In this document: positions 9,101-17,940 of the stretch, piece after piece | Position numbering within the stretch: position 1 is the first letter of the stretch | Layout: the number at the start of each line of letters is the position of its first letter | Source: JANMDN01 sp031376285 | GTDB taxonomy: Bacteria > Actinomycetota > Thermoleophilia > Miltoncostaeales > Miltoncostaeaceae | Length of the DNA: 64,000 bases | Reading direction: 5' to 3' | Assembly: GCA_031376285.1 (NCBI GenBank) | Contig: JANMDN010000052.1 | Coordinates: forward strand, 54,350-118,349 | The notes under the pieces: generated by a model | What the model saw: only the letters and a program-made list of their open reading frames with translations | Told to the model about the DNA's origin: nothing | Databases searched by the model: none | Program-made: the position numbers and the translations under genes

Positions 9101-12100
9101 ACTGCGGTTGACTCCTGGTTGCCGTTATTTGTCACCGCGATCAGGTAGCGGAGGGTGTCGCCGGGGCTCGGAACCCCATCAGAGTCGGCATCGACGGAAA
9201 GAACCATCGACTTCGACGCGCTCAGGCGAGGCGCCGCGACGACGCCCATCACGGTGGGATCATCGCCCGCCGCGGTCGCCGGGTCATCGGTCAGCAGCCC
9301 CGGAAGCTGGTTGCTCGAGACAAGCGCTTGGTTTGCGACCGACGTGACGCCCGAGGGAAGCGAGGGACCGTCGACCTGGACGCGGAAGGTGACCTCGGCG
9401 CGTCCGCCCGCTCCGGGGAGCGCTCCAATGTTCACCCCGACCGACGTGTCGCCGGCGGTGTTGCCGGTCTGCACCGTCCCGAGGTCAGTGCGGACTGACC
9501 CCACGACGAGGCCGGTGTTCGCATCGGGTGCGTCATCGATGCGCACGCCGGTTGCCGACTGGTTGCCACCGTTGATCGTGACGATCGTGTACTCGATCGT
9601 GTCGCCGGGGCTCGCGACGCCGTCACCGGCAACGTCGATGGCGAGGACCGCGGACTTCGCTGACGAGAGGGCGGGCGCAGCCGTGACGCCTGTCACCGTC
9701 GGGTCGCCGGGCTGCGGCGTCGACGGGTTGTCGGTGACGATCGGGGGCAGCTCGGTGCTGCGCACAATCGCCTGGTTCGCGACGCTCGTCACACCGGCCG
9801 GTAGTGGGCGGACGATCCTTGCGAGGAAGCTCGTGGTGACGCTCCCTCCGCGACCTGGAATCGTCCCGGTGTCGACTGCCACGGTGGTGTCTGAGGCACC
9901 GTTGCCGCTCGTGATCGTGCCCGCGGTCGTCTGAACGCTGCCAGGAACGAGCGGTGCGTTCGGGTCTGGGACATCGGAGACGAGGACAACCGAACCGGAG
10001 CGGTTACCGGTGTTTGTCACGGTGATGGTGTAGCGAAGCGTGTCGCCCGGGCTCGGACTGCCATTGCCGTCCGCGTCGACCTCAAGCGTCGCGATCTTCG
10101 AGGCGGAGAGGGCCGGGGCCGCGATGACGACCGACTCGGTTGGATCGTCAGCCGTCAGCGTCGTGGGATCGTCGCTTGCGACGGTCGGAAGCTCCGCGCT
10201 CGCGGCAAACGCCTGGTTCGCCACACGTTGGACACCCATGGGCATCGGGTCGGCAATCTGAGCGCGGAACGAGATGGTTTCGTTGGCGCCGCCGCCGTCG
10301 AGCGCGCCGACGTTGACCCGCACGATGGCGTCGCCGACGGTGTTGCCGCTCGCAATCGTACCGCGGGTCGTCTGCGTCGATCCCACGACAAGGGGAGCGT
10401 TCGGGTCGGGCGTGTCGGTCACGACGATCGCCGTCGCGCCCTGGTTGCCGTCGTTTCGCACGTTGATCTCGTAGAGCAGTGTGTCGCCTGGGCTCACTCC
10501 GCCGTCATTGTCGGCGTCGACGATAAGGATGGCGCGCTTGGTGAGCGCGATCGTCGGCCGGGCCGTCAGCGCGACGGCGGTCGGGTCGCCGGCGGGTGCG
10601 CTCGACGGGTCGTCACTCAGGACCGGTGGAAGCTCGTTGCTTGCCACCTGGGCCTGGTTGTTGACCCCGAGCACACCGGCGGGCAGCGGACGGACGACGC
10701 GAACGAGGAAGCTCACGCGAATGGTCGCGTTGCCGCCAGCGAGGCTGCCGATGTTCACGCTCACGCTGGTGTTGCCGGCGGTGTTGCCGAGTGTGATGGT
10801 GCCACGCGTGGTCGAGACCGAGCCGGCAACAAGGGGGGCGTTGGCGTCGGGTGTGTCGGTCATGACCACCCCTGAGGCGCCACGGTTGCCAGTGTTCGTG
10901 ATGTCGATCGTGTACCGGAGGGTGTCGCCTGGGCTTGGGACGCCATCGCTATCGGCGTCGAGTTCGAGGGTTGCCCGCTTGGCCGATTCGAGGATCGGGG
11001 CCGAAGTCAGCGGGGTGACGGTCGGGTCATCAGATGTCGGGGTCGTTGGATCGTCGCTCAGGAGCGGCGGAACCTGATCGCTCGATGCGATCGCTTGATT
11101 GGAGGCGCGTGTCACACCGGCCGGCAGGGGCGCCGGCACGGAGACCCGGAAGCTCACCGTCGCAGCCGCGCCCGCCCCGGGGAGGTTGCCGACGTTGACG
11201 CGAACCTGGGTGTCGCCCGCGGTGTTGCCGGTGACGACGCTCCCGAGGTCGGTCTGGACGGTCCCGACGACGAGGCCGGTGACCGAGTCGGGGATGTCGG
11301 TGACGACGACGCCCGTCGTTGTCTGGTTACCGTTGTTTCGAGCGATGACGGTGTAGAGCAGGGTGTCGCCGGGGCTCGGGATGCCGTTGGCGTCGGCGTC
11401 GACGATGAGCTGGTCGCGCTTGGTGAGGGTCAACGCGGGAGCGGCGGTGATCGGTGTCCGTGTCGGGTCGTCGGCCGCGCCCGTGGCTGGGTCATCAGAC
11501 CGGACCGGCGGAAGCTCGGCGCTCGTCGCTCGAGCTTGGTTTGAGATCTGCGTCGCCGCGGCCGTGAAGGGCAGAGGGATTCGGACGCGCAAGCTCACCG
11601 TCTCGGAGGCCCCACCACCAGGGATGGTTCCAATGGCAACGGAGGCCGACGTGTCGCCGGCGGTGTTGCCGGTTGTGATTGTTCCGGTGGTCGTCTGGAC
11701 CGAGCCGACGACGAGGGGGGCATTCGGGTCCGGAGTGTCGGAGATCACGACCGTGGTGGCCGCCTGGTTACCGGTGTTCGTCACGCGGATCGTGTAGAGG
11801 ATCTCGTCGCCGGGGCTTGCGCCACCACTCGAGTCCGCATCGTCAACGAGCGTGTCGCGCTTCGTAAGCGCAAGCTCAGGGGCGGCGGCGATGTTTGTAC
11901 GGGTTGGGTCGTCGGGCGCGCCGGTCGCCGGATCATCGGTGGGAATCGTCGGGAGTTCATTGCTCGAAACGCTCGCCTGGTTGGCGAGGCGATCAACCCC
12001 GGCCGGAAGCGGGTTCGGGATCGTGACGCGGACCGTCACGCGGGCCGTCGCCCCTCCACCGGGGAGGGTGCCGACGTTGACAAGGAAGGAACTGTCGCCG

Positions 12101-15100
12101 GGGTCGTTACCGTCGACCACCGTGCCGCGGTTGGTCTGGACGCTGCCGGCGACGATCGAGGCGTTCGGGTCAGTGGTGTCGGTCACCATGACGCCCGTTG
12201 CGGCCTGGTTGCCGTTGTTTGTGACGGTGAGGGTGTAGAGGATCGTGTCGCCAGGGTTCGGGATCCCGTCGCCATTGACGTCAACCGCGAGGCTGTCGAC
12301 CTTTGTCGCCAGAAGGCGTGGGGAGGCGGTCACCGGGGTCACCGTGGGGTCTGCCGCGCCCGCCGTTGACGGATCGTCAGTCGAGACCGGCGGAACCTCG
12401 GCACTCGAGGCAAGGCCTTGGTTTGAGACGTTGAGGACGTTTGCCGGCAGCGGGTTGTCGATGGTGACATCGAAGCTGATCTGGACAACCGCTCCGCCCC
12501 CGGGAATCGTGATCCCTGAGAGGGCGACGCGTGTGTCGCCAGCGCCGTTACCTTGGTCGATCGAGCCAGCGGCAGGGGTGCGCGCCACCGAGCCGACGAC
12601 GAGCGCCGTGTTGGCGTCGGGCGTGTCGGCAAAGCCCACCGCGGTCGCCGCGCCGTTGCCACTATTGCGAACCGTGACGACGTACCGAAGCGTGTCGCCG
12701 GGGCTCGGCACACCATCGCCATTGTCGACTGCCAGCACCGCCTGCTTGGTGACGTCAAGCACCGGGCGCGAGGTCAGCGCGATGCAGGTCGGCTGGCTCG
12801 CTCCGCCGGATGCGCTGTCGATCGAGAGCACCGAGGGGAGTTGGTCACTCGTTACCGTCGCGCGATTGCAGACGTTTGAGACGCCTGCCGGGAGCGGCGA
12901 CACCACGAGGGTCTCGAAGCTCACCAGGGCGGTCGTCCCGCCGCCGGGAAGGCTCCCGATATCGGCTCGAACGAGCGTGTCGCCGGCACCGGAGCCGGAC
13001 ATGATGAGTCCAAGCGACGTCGCGGCGGTGCCGGCGACGATGGTCGTGTTCGACGGGACCGCGTCGGACAGGGCCACGCCCGTGGCCGCTGCGTTGCCGC
13101 GGTTTGTGACGTTCATCGACCAGCCCAGCTGATCGCCGGGGCTTGGGAGCCCGTCGCCGTCGTTATCTGAGATCAGCGTGACCCGCTTGTCGACGACGAT
13201 ATCCGCCGTACTCGTGAGGGGTGTGTCGGTGGGATCGCCGGTCGCCGCCGTCGACGGATCGTCTGTCAGCACCGTCGCGAGTTCGTTCGACGCGACCTGC
13301 GCCTGGTTGCGTGCTTGGGTCACACCCGCCGGAAGCGGGTTTGCGACGCGGACCCTGAAGCTGATCGTGGCGCTCGTCGAGCCACCGGCAAGGGCACCGA
13401 GGTTGACGCGCACGCTTGGGTCACCAGGCGTGTTCCCGACGATGACGCTTCCCTGGCTGGAGGCGACGCTGCCGTTCACAAGAACCGTGTTGGGGTCCGG
13501 GATGTCGTCGACGACGATCCCGGTGGCGGCCTGGTTGCCGGAGTTCGTGGCCGTGATCGTGTAGAGCAGCACGTCGCCGGGGCTTGGCGTTCCGCTTGCG
13601 TCGGCGTCATTCAAGAGGATCACCGACTTGGTGGCGTCGAGGATCGGGCGCGCCCGCACGACGGTCGCGGTGTCGTCGGAGCTCGCAAGCGTGTCCGGGT
13701 CGTCGGTCGAGACCGACGGATGGTTCGACGCCCTCACCGTGCCCTGGTTTCGGACAATGCTGACGCCCGCGGCAAGCGGGCTCGCCACCTCGACCGTGAA
13801 GCTGATGCTCGCCGACTGGCCGGACGCAAGCGAGCCGAGGCTCAGTGCGACCTGGGTGTCCCCAGCGGTGTTTCCCGTCCCGACCGATCCCTGGCTGGTG
13901 ATGACACTGCCCACGATGAGCGTGGTGTTCGGGTCGGGAACGTCGACAAAGCTCAGGCCGGACGCGGTCTGGTTACCGGTGTTTCGCACCGTAATCTGGT
14001 AGCTGATCCGGTCGCCCGGGTTGACGTCGCCGTCGCCGTTCACATCGAGCAGGAGGCGGTCGCGCTTCGTGGTGGAGAGGACCGGCGTTGCCTGCACGGT
14101 CGTTACCGTCGGGTCGCTCCCTGGCAGGGTCGACGGATCGTCGGAGACCTGGGACGGGAAGTTCGAGCCGGAAACGATGGCTTGGTTTTCGACCTGGTTG
14201 ACACCGGCCGGGAGCGATCCAGCGATCTGGACGCGAAACGAAACCGTCGCACGCGACCCTGCGCCAGCGAGTCCACCGAAGAGGACGCGCACGCTTGTGT
14301 TACCAGCCGTGTTGCCGTCGACCACAACGCCCTGGGTGGTCATCACCGACCCAACGATGAGCGAGGTGTTCGCGTCGGGCGTGTCGACGATCTCGGGATC
14401 CCCCGCGGTCTGATTTCCGGCGTTTGTGACCTCGACCGTGTAGAGGAGGGTGTCCCCCGGGTCGCCGTCGCCGTCGCCGTTCACGTCGATTGCAAGCGTC
14501 GCGCGCTTGGTCGTCGTCACGACCGGACGCGCCGAGAGTCCCGTCACGGTCCGGTCGCCCGCGGCAGCCGTGCGCGGATCGTCGGAGCTCGTCGCGGGAA
14601 AGTTGGTGCCGCTGACCGAAGCCTGGTCGGTGACCTGGCTCACCCCGACGCCGATCGGGGTTCGGATCAGGACGCGGTAGCTGACCGTGGCCGATCCACC
14701 ACCCCCGGCAACAGTGCCGAGGGTCACACGGACATTGGTGTTCCCCGCGGTGTTGCCGGTCGTGACCGAGCCCTGGCTTGTCGCAACGCTTCCGACGACC
14801 AGGCTGAGGTTGGCGTCGGTGACGTCGTTCAGCACCGACGCACTCGCCGACGCGTTGCCGAGGTTCTGAACGGTGATCGTGTAGAGCAGCCTGTCACCTG
14901 GGCTCGCGACGCCATCACCGTCGGCGTCGACGAAGAGGGAGTCGGTCTTTTCGACGACCATCCGCGGGCTCGCGGTGAGGGTGGTGAGCGTCGGATCTCC
15001 GAACGGGGCGCTCGCCGGATCATCTGACAGGACGTCGGGGAGCTGGTCGCTCGAAACCGATGCCTGGTTTGCGACCGTCGTTACGCCTGCAGGGGCCGGT

Positions 15101-17844
15101 GTGGCGACGACCACGCGGAAGCTGGCAGTGGCGGTCGCGCCACCGAGGAGCGTTCCGACGTCGATCTGGACTGGCGGCGTGCCGCCATTTCCGCTGTAGA
15201 TAAAGCCCTGCGATGTCGCAACCGACCCGCTGACGAGCGTCGTATTGGCGTCGGGGATATCGTTCAACCGGACCGTCGTGGCGGCCCCGTTTCCGGTGTT
15301 TCGGATCGTGACCAGGTACCCCAGCGTGTCGCCGGGGCTCGGGACTGCGTTCCCGTCGGCATCGACAACAAGCGACACCGACTTGGTCGCGACGAGAACC
15401 GGGGAGGATGTGATTGGGGTCTCGGTGGCGTCGGCACCGGCAAGACTGTCGGGGTCGTCAGACAGCACCGCCGGGTGGTTTGAGCTGGTGACCTGCGCTT
15501 GGTTTGCGATTCGCGCGACCCCGGCCGGCAGGGGGCTTGCGACCCGCACGTCGAACGTGACGCTCTCCTGAGTGCCAGCGGCGATGGTGCCGATGTCGGC
15601 TCGCACCGTTGTGTCGCCAGCGGTGTTGCCGGTCACGATGGTGCCCTGCGTGCGTGTGACCGTCCCGACGAGCAGTGGGCCGTTCGCGTCCGGGATATCG
15701 TCGAGCTGGACGTTCGAGGCGTTCTGGTTGCCGGTGTTTCGCACGACCATCGTGTAGCGAATCGTGTCGCCGGGGCTCGGGGCGCCGTTCGAGTCGGCGT
15801 CGACCCGCAGGGTGTCCTGCTTGGTCACGACAAGGCGCGGGGAGGCGGTCACCGAGGTCGTCGTCGCGTCAGCGGGCGCGGTCGCCGGATCGTCGGTCAG
15901 GACGTTTGCGAAGTTCGAGCCGCTGATCGTGCCGCGGTTTGACACCGTGTTGGTGCCGGCGGGGAGTGGACTGCTGATCCGCACGTCGAAGCGGATGGTC
16001 GCGCTGGCGCCCGCGCCGGCGATCGTCCCGAGGTTGACGCCGACCGGCGGGGTTCCGGCGTTGCCACTCGTGATCGAGCCCTGGGTCGTCGTGACCGAGC
16101 CGTTGACGAGCGCGGTGTTCGCGTCGGGTATGTCGGTGAACGTCACGCCGCTTGCGTTGTCGCTTCCGTCGTTACGAACGACGGCCGTGTAGCGAAGCGT
16201 GTCGCCGGGCGATGGCACGCCGTCGAGGTCGGCGTCGTTTTGGAGGGCGACGGCTTTCGTGGACGTCACGACCGGCGCGGAGACGATCGCAAGGGATGCG
16301 TTCGGAGTGCTCTGTGAGTAGGAGTTACCGAGCGTCGCGCCCTGGAACGTGAAGTCGGCGGAGTTGCTGACAATCGATCCGTTCGCGACGACCGCGTCGA
16401 CGATGGTGCTGAACCGCACGCTGGACGTGCCGCCGTTGGCGACGATCGTGCCACCGCTCCCGCCGAATCCACCCGCGCCGGTTCCGATGCGGAAGACGAC
16501 GCGGTTTGGACTGGTCAGGAACTCGGCCTGGTCAGCGTTTGCGGCGTCACTCTTTGGCCCGGCGTTCGCTCCGGTGACGACCACGAGCGAGTTGGGCTTG
16601 TAGGTCGTGTACGACGGGATGCTGTCGTTGATGACCACGTTCACGGCGTCGTCCTGACCGCTGTTCGTGAAGCTCATCGTGTACTCGATCTCGTCGCCAG
16701 GCTGGAGCGTTCCACCGTTGACGTCGACGGCGGACTTCGTCACACCACCGCCGGGCAGGTCGAAGCGCGGCGCGTAGAGCTCGGTCGCAAACGTCACAGC
16801 GGTCGGGTAGTAGGCGTCGCCGGTCGACCTCAGGATGATGTTGGTGCTTGTCTGGTTGTTCGTGAGCTTGCCGCTCGCATCGATGATCGCCGCGTCCCAG
16901 CCGAGCTGGTTCACAAGGTCGGGGGTCTTCGCGTTGATGCGCGTGCCCAATCGGCTGATGGTGCTGTTGAAGAGATCCGTTGTCGGATGCAGCGCGTCGG
17001 TGATCTGGTGGGCCGCGTCCTGAACATCGAGGTAGGCGGTATCGCCAGCGATGCCGCGGTCGCCCTCAAGGACGACGAACCCCAGCCGGGTGCGAACGGG
17101 GCCCGCGAGCGGAGTCTGAAACCCTGAAACCGGGATCGTGACCGTGGGGTTTCCCGCGTTCACGAGGTTCAGGCCATCGAATACGCTGAGGTTGCGGAGC
17201 GGCTCGTTCGGATCCTTGACCACGAGCACGATCGACCAGCCCGCCGCATCATTCAAGCCCGTGGGACCAAGCTGGATGTCGCCCACCGAATACGTGCCAC
17301 TCGAGGCGCCGGCGACGATTGAGGTGATGTCCAGGAACGACGTGTACATCGACGCCGCCGTGTTGCCACTGGAATCGATCAGCGTCCCGGTAAGACTGCG
17401 GTAGCTCGCGTCTCCCGGAGCAAGCAACTTGACCCGGTTGCGGTTCGCTGGCGTCGTCGAGTCGGTGGAGCCCCAGTAGAGGCCGGCAAAGAGCACCGTC
17501 GCGCCGGCCGGCACGGTGACGACCGCCTGGCTGGAGTTCGTCGTTCCGAGCGCGGCCGCGTCCGCGTCGACGGTGACCATCGTGCCCGAGCTCTGGTTGT
17601 GGAAGGCGCCACCGGCGAGCGACGCGTCGCATGGGTTCGATCCCGCCACGCAGGACCGAAGCGTGTTCGCGAAGATGAAGACGTCACCGGTGTCGTTGGT
17701 GCTGTAGCGACTCGTGAACGCCGTTGGGATCGCGGCTGCGGGCATCGCCGAGAAGGCGGCCGCGAGCAGGCCGAGGACCACGGCGGCGTGTCGGCGGCGA
17801 AGGATCGTGAGGAACAACCGGAGAGTGAGCATCGCCTGCAACAT
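6115..17844 (-). CDS. Giant secreted repeat protein (DUF11 repeats with calcium-loop motifs)
   Basis: About 3909 residues. A signal peptide (LLAAAFSAMPAAAIPTAF) is followed by a unique N-terminal region of roughly 340 residues of the type that precedes DUF11 arrays (VPAGATVLFAGLYWGSTDS). A divergent DUF11 unit (PGDEIEYTMSFTNSGQDDA) and 22 tandem units of about 147 residues follow, at residues ~523-3740. Each unit starts with a basic segment and a 12-residue loop of the form DxDxDGxxSPGD, runs into an Ig-like DUF11 body (TLRYTITVTNTGN, PLPAGV) and ends with SDDPxT. After a Pro/Thr linker comes a last Ig-like domain. There is no LPXTG motif and no C-terminal membrane anchor. I chose the ATG at 17844 (MLQAMLTLRLF); the frame is open to a GTG at 17901. 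It lies 96 bases downstream of the nucleotidyltransferase gene on the same strand. A surface fibre, adhesin or S-layer-like role is inferred. Confidence 0.9.
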   Translation of the reverse strand: MLQAMLTLRLFLTILRRRHAAVVLGLLAAAFSAMPAAAIPTAFTSRYSTNDTGDVFIFANTLRSCVAGSNPCDASLAGGAFHNQSSGTMVTVDADAAALGTTNSSQAVVTVPAGATVLFAGLYWGSTDSTTPANRNRVKLLAPGDASYRSLTGTLIDSSGNTAASMYTSFLDITSIVAGASSGTYSVGDIQLGPTGLNDAAGWSIVLVVKDPNEPLRNLSVFDGLNLVNAGNPTVTIPVSGFQTPLAGPVRTRLGFVVLEGDRGIAGDTAYLDVQDAAHQITDALHPTTDLFNSTISRLGTRINAKTPDLVNQLGWDAAIIDASGKLTNNQTSTNIILRSTGDAYYPTAVTFATELYAPRFDLPGGGVTKSAVDVNGGTLQPGDEIEYTMSFTNSGQDDAVNVVINDSIPSYTTYKPNSLVVVTGANAGPKSDAANADQAEFLTSPNRVVFRIGTGAGGFGGSGGTIVANGGTSSVRFSTIVDAVVANGSIVSNSADFTFQGATLGNSYSQSTPNASLAIVSAPVVTSTKAVALQNDADLDGVPSPGDTLRYTAVVRNDGSDNASGVTFTDIPDANTALVNGSVTTTQGSITSGNAGTPPVGVNLGTIAGAGASATIRFDVRISSPLPAGTNTVSNRGTISGSNFANVLTDDPATAPADATTTSVTASPRLVVTKQDTLRVDADSNGAPSPGDTIRYTMVVRNTGNQNASNVQLDDIPDANGPLLVGTVTRTQGTIVTGNTAGDTTVRADIGTIAAGTQESVTFDVRVASPLPAGVARIANQAQVTSSNHPAVLSDDPDSLAGADATETPITSSPVLVATKSVSLVVDADGNAVPSPGDTLGYLVTIRNTGNGAATTVRLNDIPDANTTLVSGSVATSQGFIYSGNGGTPPVQIDVGTLLGGATATASFRVVVATPAPAGVTTVANQASVSSDQLPDVLSDDPASAPFGDPTLTTLTASPRMVVEKTDSLFVDADGDGVASPGDRLLYTITVQNLGNASASASVLNDVTDANLSLVVGSVATSQGSVTTGNTAGNTNVRVTLGTVAGGGGSATVSYRVLIRTPIGVGVSQVTDQASVSGTNFPATSSDDPRTAAAGDRTVTGLSARPVVTTTKRATLAIDVNGDGDGDPGDTLLYTVEVTNAGNQTAGDPEIVDTPDANTSLIVGSVMTTQGVVVDGNTAGNTSVRVLFGGLAGAGSRATVSFRVQIAGSLPAGVNQVENQAIVSGSNFPSQVSDDPSTLPGSDPTVTTVQATPVLSTTKRDRLLLDVNGDGDVNPGDRISYQITVRNTGNQTASGLSFVDVPDPNTTLIVGSVITSQGSVGTGNTAGDTQVALSLGSLASGQSASISFTVEVASPLAAGVSIVRNQGTVRASNHPSVSTDDPDTLASSDDTATVVRARPILDATKSVILLNDADASGTPSPGDVLLYTITATNSGNQAATGIVVDDIPDPNTVLVNGSVASSQGSVIVGNTPGDPSVRVNLGALAGGSTSATISFRVRVANPLPAGVTQARNQAQVASNELATVLTDDPSTAATGDPTDTPLTSTADIVVDKRVTLISDNDGDGLPSPGDQLGWSMNVTNRGNAAATGVALSDAVPSNTTIVAGTAATSLGLIMSGSGAGDTLVRADIGSLPGGGTTALVSFETLVVSPLPAGVSNVCNRATVTSDQLPSVLSIDSASGGASQPTCIALTSRPVLDVTKQAVLAVDNGDGVPSPGDTLRYVVTVRNSGNGAATAVGFADTPDANTALVVGSVARTPAAGSIDQGNGAGDTRVALSGITIPGGGAVVQISFDVTIDNPLPANVLNVSNQGLASSAEVPPVSTDDPSTAGAADPTVTPVTASPRLLATKVDSLAVDVNGDGIPNPGDTILYTLTVTNNGNQAATGVMVTDTTDPNASIVAGSVQTNRGTVVDGNDPGDSSFLVNVGTLPGGGATARVTVRVTIPNPLPAGVDRLANQASVSSNELPTIPTDDPATGAPDDPTRTNIAAAPELALTKRDTLVDDADSSGGASPGDEILYTIRVTNTGNQAATTVVISDTPDPNAPLVVGSVQTTTGTITTGNTAGDTSASVAIGTIPGGGASETVSLRVRIPLPFTAAATQISNQARATSAELPPVRSDDPATGAADDPTRTPITAAPALTLTKRDQLIVDADANGIPSPGDTLLYTVIARNNGNQTTTGVVVTDIPDSVTGLVVGTVQTDLGSVVTGNTAGDTQVRVNVGNLPGAGAAATVSFRVSVPAPLPAGVTRASNQAIASSDQVPPLLSDDPTTPTSDDPTVTPLTSAPILESAKRATLELDADSDGVPSPGDTLRYTIDITNTGNRGASGVVMTDTPDANAPLVAGSVSTTRGTITLGNTAGNTSVSVNIGSLAGGNATIRVSFLVRVVRPLPAGVLGVNNQAQVASNELPPVLSDDPSSAPAGDPTAVALTARPTIALTKRAILIVDADNDGGVSPGDTLLYEINVRNDGNQGATAIVVTDTPDPNAPLVVGSTQTTRGTIASGNTVGDAIVRVNVGALDGGGANETISFRAQIADPMPMGVQRVANQAFAASAELPTVASDDPTTLTADDPTESVVIAAPALSASKIATLEVDADGNGSPSPGDTLRYTITVTNTGNRSGSVVLVSDVPDPNAPLVPGSVQTTAGTITSGNGASDTTVAVDTGTIPGRGGSVTTSFLARIVRPLPAGVTSVANQAIVRSTELPPIVTDNPSTPQPGDPTVTGVTAAPALSSAKSAVLAIDVAGDGVASPGDTIEYTIVTINGGNQSATGVRIDDAPDANTGLVVGSVRTDLGTVQTGNTAGDTSVGVNIGALPGAGGRAEVTFRVQVDGPSLPSGVTSVANQALVSSNQLPGLLTDDPATAAGDDPTVMGVVAAPRLSASKSMVLSVDADSDGVPSPGDTLRYLIAVTNNGNQESTAVVVTDTPDANAPLLATTVQTDRGSIVSGNTAGERSVRVDVGPLPGGGATANVSFLVRVTRPLPAGVTGVANQARVTSAELPPLLTDDPSTPAAGDPTVTALTAAPRIAVSKTATIAVDQNGDGLASPGDTLFYVVSTTNTGNQTATGVVLTDTPGPHQTIVAGSVLTDLGSITQGNGPGDATVSANIGSLPGDGAAARVSFRVTVDNPLPGGVRDLANQASVRSDQTPTVPSDDPSTGPTGDPTLTQVLAGPRLAAEKRARLLVDADSNGATSPGDTIEYTLAVTNSGNQAATGLVVRDTPDVNAPLIVGSVLTSAGTIGLGNGAGDTSVRVDVGDLPGGGARVDVVFHVRVTSPLGAGIDRVRNQGAVTATNAPIVATDDPMTADPADPTVTTVTSNPLLRVSKRAQLTADADGDGLPSPGDTLTYSIDVQNVGNGAATGVVLTDAPDTLSALVAGSVRTTLGTVDTGNAAGDPTVSVSLGTIPGGGALATVSFDVQIANPLPAGTTVVANQASVRGDNVPSQVSDDPTTASQDDSTITTVTASARLTVSKRVSLLVDADGNGRPSPGDTLGYAITVANRGNIGATAVRVDDTPDVNAPLVVGTVRTDLGSVTSGNAAGDGSAGVSIGGLAGGSDATVSFEVRVTSSLPAGVDRISNQATAAATGIGPVPSDDPTGPAPDEPTVTAVAATPILVVTKTATLAVDADRDGRVGAGDTIGYILHVSNVGNQTANAVSFSDTPDPNTVVVDGSVRTSLGTITSGGPVVTVAVGDLAGLGGSADVSFLVRVANPMPAGVSTITNQAAVAAANHPQVRSDDPMSSISGDPTLTQLAPAPAPAPSTPGATPPTPPKPKTPDATPPKSTPRPTPKPKLVIDKNAGTISRTGRTVPIVFTVKNASKVKALKVTVIGCAPPGTRIGGQSQFARLRNGRPEWYLGDIKPGRSKTVVEKLVINRNYGGKLICEVVARSKNGGRVKIRFVLNVAPARVAVSPAVTG
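6625..16278 (-). repeat. 22-unit protein-coding tandem repeat array, period about 440 bp
   Basis: Within the giant gene the codons for the SPGD segment recur about every 440 bases, for example near 6955, 7396, 7835, 8275, 8717, 9158, 9600, 10045 and so on to 16205. That gives 22 units averaging 147 codons. The units are clearly related but well diverged at the DNA level, so this looks like an old array kept by selection and not a recent expansion. All units are in frame with no internal stop. Long open frames on the opposite strand across this region are shadows of the codon bias. Confidence 0.9.
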
Positions 17845-17940
17845 CGACTCGCCCGCGACGAGGTGTGAGCGAACCGGTTCCGCAGGAACGGCCTCGCGCA
17901 CCTGACCGTAGGTTCTGTGGACCTTCCGGGTTGCCTTGCG

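Noticed and set aside
6600..16300. Regular DNA spacing resembling a direct-repeat or CRISPR-like array
   Set aside because: The period is about 440 bases, the sequence is one continuous open frame, and the units are protein domains diverged at the DNA level.
7391..17404. Long plus-strand open frames opposite the giant gene (for example 13315-15027, 9155-9934)
   Set aside because: They are low-complexity Val/Thr/Pro- or Arg/Gly-rich shadows produced by GC-biased codons of the repeat gene, with no family features.
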